From positions 101,523 through 165,522 of the forward strand of contig CAXXVQ010000006.1 in NCBI GenBank assembly GCA_963662245.2: 64,000 nucleotides of DNA, in the 5' to 3' direction. The stretch comes from JAFGVL01 sp963662245 (GTDB lineage Bacteria; Bacteroidota; Bacteroidia; Bacteroidales; Paludibacteraceae). This document shows positions 51,356 to 58,437 of the stretch, piece after piece (positions within the stretch are counted from its first letter, which is position 1; every line of letters begins with the position of its first letter). The notes beneath the pieces are model-generated. The model made no database searches. It had not been told where the DNA came from and saw only the letters and a program-made list of their open reading frames with translations. The position numbers were made by a program, and so were the translations under genes.

Positions 51356-52573
51356 ATGAATCGCATAATCTCTTTGTTTATAGGCGTTATCTTGTCGTTT
51401 AGTGTATTCTCATCAGAGAAATATGAGTTGTGTTACAATGTTACAGCATCTTGTAACAATGATTGTTTTTATCATTTAAATAATAAATACTTGTTGCAAT
51501 ATTGGGGTGGTGTTTCAACGGATAAACTTGAAATGTCAATTACAGATTCGTCCGATTCTGTCAATTATAAAACGGTGGGATTTTACAATATAGATTTTAA
51601 AACTACAGATTCCTGTTCCGATTTTGGGAGAACCTTATATATGGATAAAGCACTGTCTGAAGTTGTATATAAGCAAAATGAAGTGAGTTATAAGCGTGAG
51701 CTGTTTTCTGACTTTGATAATAATAGGATGGTTTTCCATCTTGAATCATCTGAGAAAAGGGGGATTTCGTTTGTTATTACTGCTAGTGGCGGAGTTGATC
51801 TTGAACACTTACAGCTAATAGAATCTGATGGTAAAGTAATTCACAATGCAGACTCATTTCAAATTTTTGGTGCAAGTGATGTTACACTTGGAATTAAGCT
51901 AGATAAATCTTCAAACAGTGTAGATAGTGAATCTTATAGCCAACTAAAAAAGAAACATTCCGGTGACTTTGAGTTCCAATATAATAAGTGTTTTTTTCAG
52001 TTAGATAAGGTGTCTAATCGTAAAGATATTGAGCGTTTATTTCAATATTCAAGATATGTTGCTGTTTCCTCAGAATTATCTGTTAGTTCTCATCCGCAAT
52101 TTTTTATCCCAACAAATGATTCAATCTTTAGTAATGCAATAATGCCTGAAAGCTATATGAATCTCCGCAAGTTTGTTGACTATTCTGCATATATTAAAGG
52201 TAAGCTTGTTGCTTTAAGCGGAGATGCAATAAATATTTTGCCTGAAATGCCAAATGAGTGGGCGGAAAAAGGGAGACTAGTAGGAGCTCAAATGCCTGGA
52301 GGTTTTGTAATTGACTTAGTTTGGCGTGATGATGCAATTAAGACCTTAGTTGTTCGCTCTAATCTTGGTGGGAATTGTAGATTAAAGGTGCAAAAAGAAA
52401 TACATGGCTGTAAATGTTTGGGCATGGAACCGGCTAGTGGTGACAACCCTAACCCATTTTATAAAAACTTTGAAGAATCGGATTTAGGGAAGGAGTTATT
52501 GAAATCATATAAAATATTTGATTTTGACACTTACCCCGGACAGGTTGCTGTATTTAGCGGTAGCGAATGGTAA
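51356..52573 (+). CDS. GH95 fucosidase-like protein missing the catalytic barrel core
   Basis: 405 residues with signal peptide (1-20). Residues about 25-200 match the N-terminal beta-sandwich of GH95 (Glyco_hyd_65N_2: YKRELFSDFDNNRMVFHLES). Next come the family's pre-barrel segment (HSGDFEFQYNKCFFQLD) and barrel start (IERLFQYSRYVAVSSELS). It then jumps to the C-terminal domain (INILPEMPNEWAEKGRLVGA, GGFVIDLVWRDDAIKTLVVRS, GGNCRLKV). GH95 enzymes are usually about 750-800 residues; most of the (alpha/alpha)6 barrel with the catalytic residues is absent, in frame. Enzyme activity is unlikely; carbohydrate binding is possible. Could be a decayed gene. Confidence 0.68.
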   Translation: MNRIISLFIGVILSFSVFSSEKYELCYNVTASCNNDCFYHLNNKYLLQYWGGVSTDKLEMSITDSSDSVNYKTVGFYNIDFKTTDSCSDFGRTLYMDKALSEVVYKQNEVSYKRELFSDFDNNRMVFHLESSEKRGISFVITASGGVDLEHLQLIESDGKVIHNADSFQIFGASDVTLGIKLDKSSNSVDSESYSQLKKKHSGDFEFQYNKCFFQLDKVSNRKDIERLFQYSRYVAVSSELSVSSHPQFFIPTNDSIFSNAIMPESYMNLRKFVDYSAYIKGKLVALSGDAINILPEMPNEWAEKGRLVGAQMPGGFVIDLVWRDDAIKTLVVRSNLGGNCRLKVQKEIHGCKCLGMEPASGDNPNPFYKNFEESDLGKELLKSYKIFDFDTYPGQVAVFSGSEW

Positions 52574-52575
52574 TT

Positions 52576-52608
52576 AAAAAAGCCGGATCAAAATTGTCCG
52601 GCTTTTTT
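52576..52608. terminator. Bidirectional terminator
   Basis: 12-bp stem AAAAAAGCCGGA (52576-52587) with TCCGGCTTTTTT (52597-52608), between convergent genes. Confidence 0.85.
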
Positions 52609-52630
52609 AATTTTTTCTTAAGTAGAAGAA

Positions 52631-52828
52631 TTAGATAAGTTTTACAAAAACTTCAGCTCCTTCAGATTCAAGCTCTAATTTAGCTTCGCGAGCTAACCAA
52701 CCAAGAGCAGCAAAAATGTCTTTGTCTGTAAGTTTAGTTGATTTTTTTAATTCCTTTACTGTTTTTTTTTCTCCATCGCTAAGTGCGCTCCAAACTGCAC
52801 CAGCATTTTCTCCAATTTTACTAACCAT
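52631..52828 (-). CDS. Small winged-helix protein (DUF2582 family)
   Basis: 65 residues, a complete winged helix-turn-helix domain: GAVWSALSDGEKKTVKELKKS, LTDKDIFAALGWLAREAKLEL and a final wing strand (AEVFVKLI). Widely found in Bacteroidota, likely DNA- or RNA-binding, function unknown. Single gene with a T-rich leader. Confidence 0.9.
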   Translation of the reverse strand: MVSKIGENAGAVWSALSDGEKKTVKELKKSTKLTDKDIFAALGWLAREAKLELESEGAEVFVKLI

Positions 52829-52960
52829 AATTTTTTTTTTTAGTGAGAATGTGTTATTTGAAATCAGTTAACACAAATGTACATTTTTTTCTTTTTACAT
52901 TTTTACAATTTTCACAGAAATTAACATAAATGAAATATGGTTTTAGAATCTAATTAGTAT

Positions 52961-54208
52961 TTATTCAAATTTAATGGATTTTGCTGGAAGTATCTTAGAT
53001 ATTAAATATGAAGGAATAATGAGCATTAATGCCGATGAAATAAAGGTTCCGACATTTAAGATTAGTATGTGTATAATGTTAATGTGTACAGGAACATATG
53101 ACACATAGTAAGTCACCGGGTCAAGAGGAATAATATGAGTGAAATATTGTAGTAGCATCAAAGTAATACCAATGATGTTTCCCCACATCATACCTTTGCC
53201 TATTAAGAAAAAAGATTGGTATAGGAATACTTTTCTGATAGACCAGTTTTCAGCACCCATGGCTTTAAGGATTCCGATCATGTTTGTGCGTTCCAGAATT
53301 AGAATAAGTAATCCGGAGATCATATTAAATCCTGCTACAACAATCATTAGTATAAGTATAATCCAAACATTCATGTCCAGCATGCTTAACCATGAGAATA
53401 TTTGTGGATTAAGGTCTTCAATGCTTTGAGAAAGGAGTGCTGAGCCATCCGGATTTAAACGGTTTGCTGTTTTGAAGTACATGTCATCACTTACTTCACT
53501 CAGCTTGTTGTAGTCTTTTATTAAAACCTCAAGACCACTTACCTGTGTGCTGTCCCAGTTATTTAGTTGTTGTATTTGGTGCATGTCAGTCAGGATAAAC
53601 TGACGGTCGTATTCTACAAAGTTTGTACAGTAGATTCCTACCACATTAAATTTTCGAGCTCTGACTGATTCATCTTTTACAAAGTAGGTAAAGAAGTTGT
53701 CGCCAACCTTTAGTCTTAGTAATTGGGATAGGTATTTTGAAATGATGACATCTTTTGACGCTTTGTCTTTTTGTATGCTAATAGTATCACCTTCAATCAG
53801 ATTTTTTCTGTAGAATTTCCAATCAAAGTATTGGTCAATACCTTTTAGAACCACTCCCTGTACATCATCATCTGTTTTGATAATCCCTGGTTTGGTTGCA
53901 AATCGTTGTACATGCCTAACTCCTTTAACGCTTGCAATGCTTTTAACAAGACTGTCTGAAGCCACTATGGGTTTCATTTCAAAAGTCTCGTTACTGTCGT
54001 AATTTGTGATTTGGATGTGTGACCCAAAAGCAATTACTTTTTCTCGAATCTCTTTTTTGAACCCTATAACAATGGCAACTGTAATTAACATTACGGCTAA
54101 CCCGAGCGCAATTCCCAATATGGCCACACGCACAGCAGGGCGAGAAACTGATTTCTTGCCCTGCTTATTAAAGTGTATGCGTTTAGCTATAAAGAGTTCT
54201 AAATTCAT
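52961..54208 (-). CDS. ABC transporter permease of the LolC/LolE-FtsX type
   Basis: 415 residues. One N-terminal transmembrane helix (about 27-50, LGIALGLAVMLITVAIVIGF), a large periplasmic MacB-type domain (about 55-265), and three C-terminal helices (about 275-395) with the conserved ILILERTNMIGILKAMGAEN. This is the lipoprotein-releasing permease architecture: it extracts lipoproteins from the inner membrane for LolA, with an ATPase LolD encoded elsewhere. Confidence 0.9.
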   Translation of the reverse strand: MNLELFIAKRIHFNKQGKKSVSRPAVRVAILGIALGLAVMLITVAIVIGFKKEIREKVIAFGSHIQITNYDSNETFEMKPIVASDSLVKSIASVKGVRHVQRFATKPGIIKTDDDVQGVVLKGIDQYFDWKFYRKNLIEGDTISIQKDKASKDVIISKYLSQLLRLKVGDNFFTYFVKDESVRARKFNVVGIYCTNFVEYDRQFILTDMHQIQQLNNWDSTQVSGLEVLIKDYNKLSEVSDDMYFKTANRLNPDGSALLSQSIEDLNPQIFSWLSMLDMNVWIILILMIVVAGFNMISGLLILILERTNMIGILKAMGAENWSIRKVFLYQSFFLIGKGMMWGNIIGITLMLLQYFTHIIPLDPVTYYVSYVPVHINIIHILILNVGTFISSALMLIIPSYLISKILPAKSIKFE

Positions 54209-54279
54209 GAAATAGTAAGTGAGTTTGTGAGGAGTGAGAGGTGAGTAGTGCTTTTCTCGCCATCTTTCTTTCTCACTAT

Positions 54280-55482
54280 CTATTTTGTTGTTCTTCCAGG
54301 ATATGCTTCTAGAGCTTTTTCAAGTACAATTAGTGCTTTTGTCAATTCTGCTTTATTAATAACATAAGCAATACGCACTTCATTTTTCCCTGAACCTTCT
54401 GTTGTATAGAAACCAGTTCCAGGTGCTAAGAACACTGTTTGTCCTTCAAACTCAAATTCGTTTAAGCACCATTCACAGAATTTGTCGGCATCATCAACCG
54501 GAAGTCTTGCCATGGTGTAAAATGCTCCCATTGGAATTGGTGAGTACACACCCGGAATACGATTCAATCCGTCAATCAAACATTTACGGCGTTCAACATA
54601 TTCGTCATATACATCACGCATATATTCTTCGCTTGCGTCAAGTGATGCTTCTGCTGCAATTTGTCCAATTAATGGTGGACTCAAACGAGCTTGACAGAAT
54701 TTAGTAATGGTTTTTTGTAGTTCTTTATTTTTAGTAATCAAAGCGCCAATACGAATACCACATTCGCTGTAGCGTTTTGAAACTGAATCAATCAAAACAA
54801 CATTATCCTCAATTCCTACTAAGTGACAAGCCGAAATATATGGTGAACCTGTATAGATAAACTCACGGTAAACTTCATCTGAGAATAAGTACAAATCATA
54901 TTTTTGCACCAAATTACGAATCTGATTCATCTCTTTGCGAGAGTACAAATATCCGGTTGGATTATTTGGATTACAGATCATAATTCCTTTTGTGCGCTCA
55001 TTGATTAGTTCCTCGAATTTTTCAATTGGAGGTAGTGAGAATCCTTCTTCAATAGTAGAAGCCACAGTTTTGATTATAGCTCCGGCAGAAACGGCAAACG
55101 CCATGTAGTTAGCGTAAGCAGGTTCAGGAACGATAATTTCATCACCAGGATTTAGGCAGGCCATAAACGCAAATAGTACAGCTTCAGATCCACCTGTCGT
55201 GATAATAATGTCATCGGCGGCGACATTAATATTATACTTGGCATAATAATGCACTAGTTTTTCACGATAGCTACGAATCCCATTGCTAGGACTGTACTCC
55301 AACACTGCATGGTCAATGTTACGAATTGCTTCAATTGCCACTTGCGGTGTAGGTAAATCTGGTTGCCCGATGTTCAAATGATACACTTTCAAACCACGAG
55401 CTTTAGCTGAGTCAGAAAGGGGAACCAGTTTTCGGATTGGTGATGCTGGCATCTCAATCCCGCGTTCAGAAATTTTTGGCAT
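54280..55482 (-). CDS. PLP-dependent class I/II aminotransferase (aspartate aminotransferase-like)
   Basis: 400 residues, fold type I. Signatures: YHLNIGQPDLPTP, TTGGSEAVLFAF, NPNNPTGYLYS, the PLP lysine in DSVSKRYSECGIRIG and NEVRIAYVIN for the carboxylate Arg. Probably cytosolic aspartate or aromatic amino-acid transaminase; exact substrate uncertain. Confidence 0.92.
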   Translation of the reverse strand: MPKISERGIEMPASPIRKLVPLSDSAKARGLKVYHLNIGQPDLPTPQVAIEAIRNIDHAVLEYSPSNGIRSYREKLVHYYAKYNINVAADDIIITTGGSEAVLFAFMACLNPGDEIIVPEPAYANYMAFAVSAGAIIKTVASTIEEGFSLPPIEKFEELINERTKGIMICNPNNPTGYLYSRKEMNQIRNLVQKYDLYLFSDEVYREFIYTGSPYISACHLVGIEDNVVLIDSVSKRYSECGIRIGALITKNKELQKTITKFCQARLSPPLIGQIAAEASLDASEEYMRDVYDEYVERRKCLIDGLNRIPGVYSPIPMGAFYTMARLPVDDADKFCEWCLNEFEFEGQTVFLAPGTGFYTTEGSGKNEVRIAYVINKAELTKALIVLEKALEAYPGRTTK

Positions 55483-55561
55483 GTTTAATTAATTAATAAT
55501 TAATAGTGAAAAATTAATAATTCAGTTCACTACAATAATAATAGAGGTTTTAACCGAACTG

Positions 55562-55569
55562 CAAAGATA
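55562..55569 (-). promoter_or_regulatory. Putative -7 element of the aminotransferase gene
   Basis: TATCTTTG on the minus strand, about 80 bp before the start at 55482, with an AT-rich leader of AATTAATAATT repeats. Confidence 0.4.
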
Positions 55570-55633
55570 ATAATTAAAAGATAAGTGATAAGCGATTAGC
55601 TGGAAACAAAATGGGGAAAGTGTCGTGTTTGGA

Positions 55634-55813
55634 GTTTAACTCCTCCGCCTTTGGCTCGTCACCTTTTCAAAAGGGGACACCTTATGTAGAAAGAGTCTCT
55701 ATATTTAATGGAATTGTTGATTGTATCTCAAAGTTCATATTTAAATAACTATTGTTTGGGCATTAAATCTTCCCTTTTGTAAAGGGAAGTGCCCGTAAGG
55801 GCGAAGGGTTAGG
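55634..55813. repeat. MITE-like element, copy 1 (about 180 bp, palindromic ends)
   Basis: Left end (55634-55681: CTCCTCCGCC-TTTGGCTCGTCACC-TTTTCAAAAGGGGAC) and right end (55769-55813: CTTCCCTTTTGTAAAGGGAAG-TGCCCG-TAAGGGCGAAGGGTTAGG) are related as inverted copies, and each folds by itself. The middle is about 85 bp of AT-rich sequence. The same arrangement recurs at 56224-56398, on the other side of the DUF559 gene. Confidence 0.65.
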
Positions 55814-55819
55814 AATAAA

Positions 55820-56212
55820 TTAGAAAACACTTTTTGGCGGAATTAAATCTTTATCATTAATATATCTGATAATCTCATCAATAGTTCTTTCCGGATAATC
55901 AAATATTTCAAAATTCTCAAATCTAAGAACTCTAATTCCCATAGAATAAATATGTTCTGTCCTTTTCTTGTCATATTCTATAGCATGGATATCGTTGTGA
56001 GATTCTCCATCAAGTTCTATCGCAAGTTTATGTTGTGGACAGTAAAAGTCAAGAATATATTTGTCAACGCTATATTGCCTTAGGAAGCGAATGCCTTCTA
56101 TCTGTTTGTTTTTAATCATTAGCCATAAAGCGACTTCTGCCGCAGTCATCTTTTTACGCAACTTTCTGCGAAGATGTTTTATTTCTGATTTGTTGAAGTG
56201 TTTTGTTGGCAT
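55820..56212 (-). CDS. DUF559 (Vsr-like) endonuclease-domain protein
   Basis: 130 residues from MPTKHFNKSEI; a longer frame to 56269 would be coded by the neighbouring repeat (LSPFKKGTSEAEGL) and is less likely, although DUF559 frames often run into such repeats. The domain shows MTAAEVALWLMIKNKQ, IRFLRQYSVDKYILDFYC, LAIELDGESHND and MGIRVLRFENFEIF. The D-(x)n-E-x-D pattern (LDFYC, ELDGE) fits a PD-(D/E)xK nuclease of the Vsr group. Intact, unlike the copy at 13725. Flanked by MITE-like repeats; role unknown. Confidence 0.85.
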   Translation of the reverse strand: MPTKHFNKSEIKHLRRKLRKKMTAAEVALWLMIKNKQIEGIRFLRQYSVDKYILDFYCPQHKLAIELDGESHNDIHAIEYDKKRTEHIYSMGIRVLRFENFEIFDYPERTIDEIIRYINDKDLIPPKSVF

Positions 56213-56223
56213 GTGCTTAATAT

Positions 56224-56398
56224 TTAACCCCTCCGCTTCGCTCGTCCCCTTTTTAAAAGGGGACAACATATGCGTCGAGTGTTCTCGTATTTAATTGAAT
56301 TGTTGATTTTTTTTAAGGTTATATATAAAAATAACTATGTTTTGAGTATAAAATCTTCCCTTTTGCAAAGGGAAGTTCCCGCAGGGGGATGGGTTAGG
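56224..56398. repeat. MITE-like element, copy 2 (direct repeat of 55634-55813)
   Basis: Same order as copy 1: left end ACCCCTCCGCTTCGCTCGTC with TTTTTAAAAGGGGAC (56224-56265), a middle with the shared phrases TTTAATTGAATTGTTGATT and AAATAACTATG, and right end CTTCCCTTTTGCAAAGGGAAG followed by GGGTTAGG (56355-56398). Clearly homologous but diverged, so not a recent duplication. Confidence 0.65.
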
Positions 56399-56403
56399 AA
56401 AAG

Positions 56404-57147
56404 CTACTTTACACTACTAATATTTCCTTCTTGAATCAAAGTTTTTCCCAGCATGCGCAAAAGTAATTGCGTTGTGGCAACTACATCTTTTTCGCAATAA
56501 ATGGCAATACGCTTTAAGTTGTGCTCTTGATAATAAACTGAGGCAACCTGACTGCCGTCAATATCATCTTTAGGCGTTGGGATTCCAAACACAGCTGTAA
56601 GCAGTTTTAGCGAAGTGTAATTTTTATAATCACCGAATTTCCATAATTCCAATGTGTCAAGGAAATTTACCTCCCAAGGTTTCTTTCCTGCTATGCGAAG
56701 GGCAGGAGGGAGTTCCAGTCCGTTAATCAACATCCGTCGACAGATATAAGGGATGTCAAATTCCTTGATATTATGACCACAAAGGGTGTGGTCTCGATTT
56801 GACATAAACTTGTTGACCAAAGCTGAAAAATCACTCAATAGCTTCTTCTCATCATCATCGGCAAAAGATTTTGTGCGAATACACATTTCCTTTTTCTCAT
56901 TATAATAGATAAACCCAACAGAGATACAAACCACTTTTCCAAACTCAGCATAAATGCCGGCTCCATTCTCAAAAGCTTGCTGAGGTGTCCAATCTACAGG
57001 ATAGCGGTCAGGATTCTTGCTTTGTAAAGCTTGAGTTTTTTCATCCCAAAGGTGAGCCAGTTCAGGCGAAAGTGAATGATAATCTGCCGAAGCAGGAACC
57101 GTTTCAATATCTAGGAAAAGGATCTTATCTAAGTGTAAATCTAGCAT
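56404..57147 (-). CDS. PolB-type 3'-5' exonuclease (DEDDy)
   Basis: 247 residues, predicted 3'-5' polysaccharide-free nuclease of the DNA_pol_B_exo2 type. Exonuclease motifs: FLDIETVP (ExoI, D-x-E), GHNIKEFDIPY (ExoII) and YCEKDVVATTQL (ExoIII, Y-x3-D). No polymerase domain. Acts on DNA or RNA ends, role in repair inferred. A TATCTTTG element lies near 57196-57189 on the minus strand. Confidence 0.9.
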   Translation of the reverse strand: MLDLHLDKILFLDIETVPASADYHSLSPELAHLWDEKTQALQSKNPDRYPVDWTPQQAFENGAGIYAEFGKVVCISVGFIYYNEKKEMCIRTKSFADDDEKKLLSDFSALVNKFMSNRDHTLCGHNIKEFDIPYICRRMLINGLELPPALRIAGKKPWEVNFLDTLELWKFGDYKNYTSLKLLTAVFGIPTPKDDIDGSQVASVYYQEHNLKRIAIYCEKDVVATTQLLLRMLGKTLIQEGNISSVK

Positions 57148-57371
57148 CAGTTAATAATTAATAGTTAACAATTAATAATTATAAATTCAAAGATAGGAAA
57201 AAACTGCATCTAGAGAATTTATTTCTGCATTAGCTAGAAATCGTTAAGAAGATTATGAGAATGAAGCGTTAAAAAATAATCCTTGTTTGACGACCGTAGG
57301 GAGGAGTTTGGAGGATTTTAGCGAAATGGAAATAATCTTTAGATTTCTAGGTTAAGCAGCGGTCTTTTTTG

Positions 57372-57403
57372 CATACTTTTTTCGACTGTTGGAAAAAAGT
57401 ATG
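57372..57403 (-). terminator. Hairpin after the radical SAM gene
   Basis: 11-bp stem CATACTTTTTT (57372-57382) with AAAAAAGTATG (57393-57403), loop CGACTGTTGG; T-rich on the minus strand. It sits in a 280-bp gap that also holds TTGTTTGACGACCGTAGGGA and GGCTTGAAGACATG; no gene was seen there. Confidence 0.5.
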
Positions 57404-57433
57404 AGCCCGTCTGGCTTGAAGACATGTTAATCG

Positions 57434-58366
57434 TTAACCACTAATCGCTAAAAATCTTCCCTGCCAAGTATCTCTTTCTTTCAATCGTTTTTCCAGCTTT
57501 GCCGTAAACTCAAAATTCTTTAATCCCCAGTCCGGCATTATTAATAAGTCTTTTGGTGATTGTGATACAAAGCGCTCAATGGCAATTTCGGGACGAAGTC
57601 GCTCAATGAAATCAACTAGCAATTCGATATAGTCATTTACCTCAAAAAACTTAAACCATTCGGGGTGTTCTTGGTATTGCTCCGCCATAGTTGTACCTTT
57701 TATCAATTGTAGCTGATGAAGTTTCAAGGCATTAATTGGTAGTTTGTTAAGCATGTCAGCTGAAGCAAGCAACATGTCATGTGTTTCGTGTGGCAACCCA
57801 AGAATTAAATGAGCTCCTGTGTAGATTTTTCTTTGTGCAGTTTTTAGTAAAGCAGTTTCTGCTTCCTCAAATGAATGTCCGCGATTGATAAATACCAGTG
57901 TACTGTCGTAAGTCGATTCCAAGCCATATTCCACCATTATATAATAGCTTTTTGATAGCTCCGCAAAATAATCCAGCAGTTCATCGCTGATGCAATCCGG
58001 ACGAGTACCAATTACCAGCCCGATCACACCATCTACCGCCAAAGCTTCTTGGTACAATGATTTTAGTTTTTCAATATTGCCATAGGTGTTGGTGTAAGCT
58101 TGAAAGTAAATCAGGTATTTCTGTGTGGGATATTTGTGTGCAAAAAACGCGATGCCTTCTTTTATCTGTTGAGTTACGCTTTTGTGTGGCTTGCAATATT
58201 CCGGGCTAAAACTTTGGTTGTTGCAATAAGTACAACCACCGGTTCCTTTGCTGCCATCTCGGTTGGGGCAAGTAAATCCGGCATTTACCAAAATCTTCTG
58301 AACTCTTTCCGGGAAAATTCCTTTTAGCACCGAAGCATAATCATTATAGCGTTTTTTATTTTGCAT
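57434..58366 (-). CDS. Radical SAM protein, TIGR01212/YhcC family
   Basis: 310 residues. The cluster cysteines are in CPNRDGSKGTGGCTYC (an unusual C-x12-C-x2-C spacing typical of this family), followed by NQSFSPEYCKP. SAM-binding residues fit YFQAYTNTYGN and VGLVIGTRPDC. C-terminal part with MPDWGLKNFEFT is conserved. Function unknown in general; tRNA modification has been suggested for relatives. The promoter is so close that the mRNA is probably leaderless. Confidence 0.92.
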   Translation of the reverse strand: MQNKKRYNDYASVLKGIFPERVQKILVNAGFTCPNRDGSKGTGGCTYCNNQSFSPEYCKPHKSVTQQIKEGIAFFAHKYPTQKYLIYFQAYTNTYGNIEKLKSLYQEALAVDGVIGLVIGTRPDCISDELLDYFAELSKSYYIMVEYGLESTYDSTLVFINRGHSFEEAETALLKTAQRKIYTGAHLILGLPHETHDMLLASADMLNKLPINALKLHQLQLIKGTTMAEQYQEHPEWFKFFEVNDYIELLVDFIERLRPEIAIERFVSQSPKDLLIMPDWGLKNFEFTAKLEKRLKERDTWQGRFLAISG

Positions 58367-58370
58367 GGCG

Positions 58371-58378
58371 CAAAGATA
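58371..58378 (-). promoter_or_regulatory. -7 element of the radical SAM gene, predicted leaderless transcript
   Basis: TATCTTTG on the minus strand ends 4 nt before the ATG (58366-58364), so transcription should start at or next to the start codon. Confidence 0.5.
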
Positions 58379-58386
58379 GATAAATA

Positions 58387-58418
58387 AAAAAGCTGACCTT
58401 GAATCAAAGCCAGCTTTT
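58387..58418 (-). terminator. Terminator after the CotH/T9SS gene
   Basis: Stem AAAAGCTG/CAGCTTTT with an inner pairing CTTTG/CAAGG-like, T-rich on the minus strand, 20 bp past the stop at 58438. Confidence 0.7.
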
Positions 58419-58437
58419 AAGATAAGTGTTTGTGATG

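Noticed and set aside
57404..57433. Small gene in the 57148-57433 gap
   Set aside because: No frame of useful length; the stretch holds only a hairpin and repeat-like phrases.
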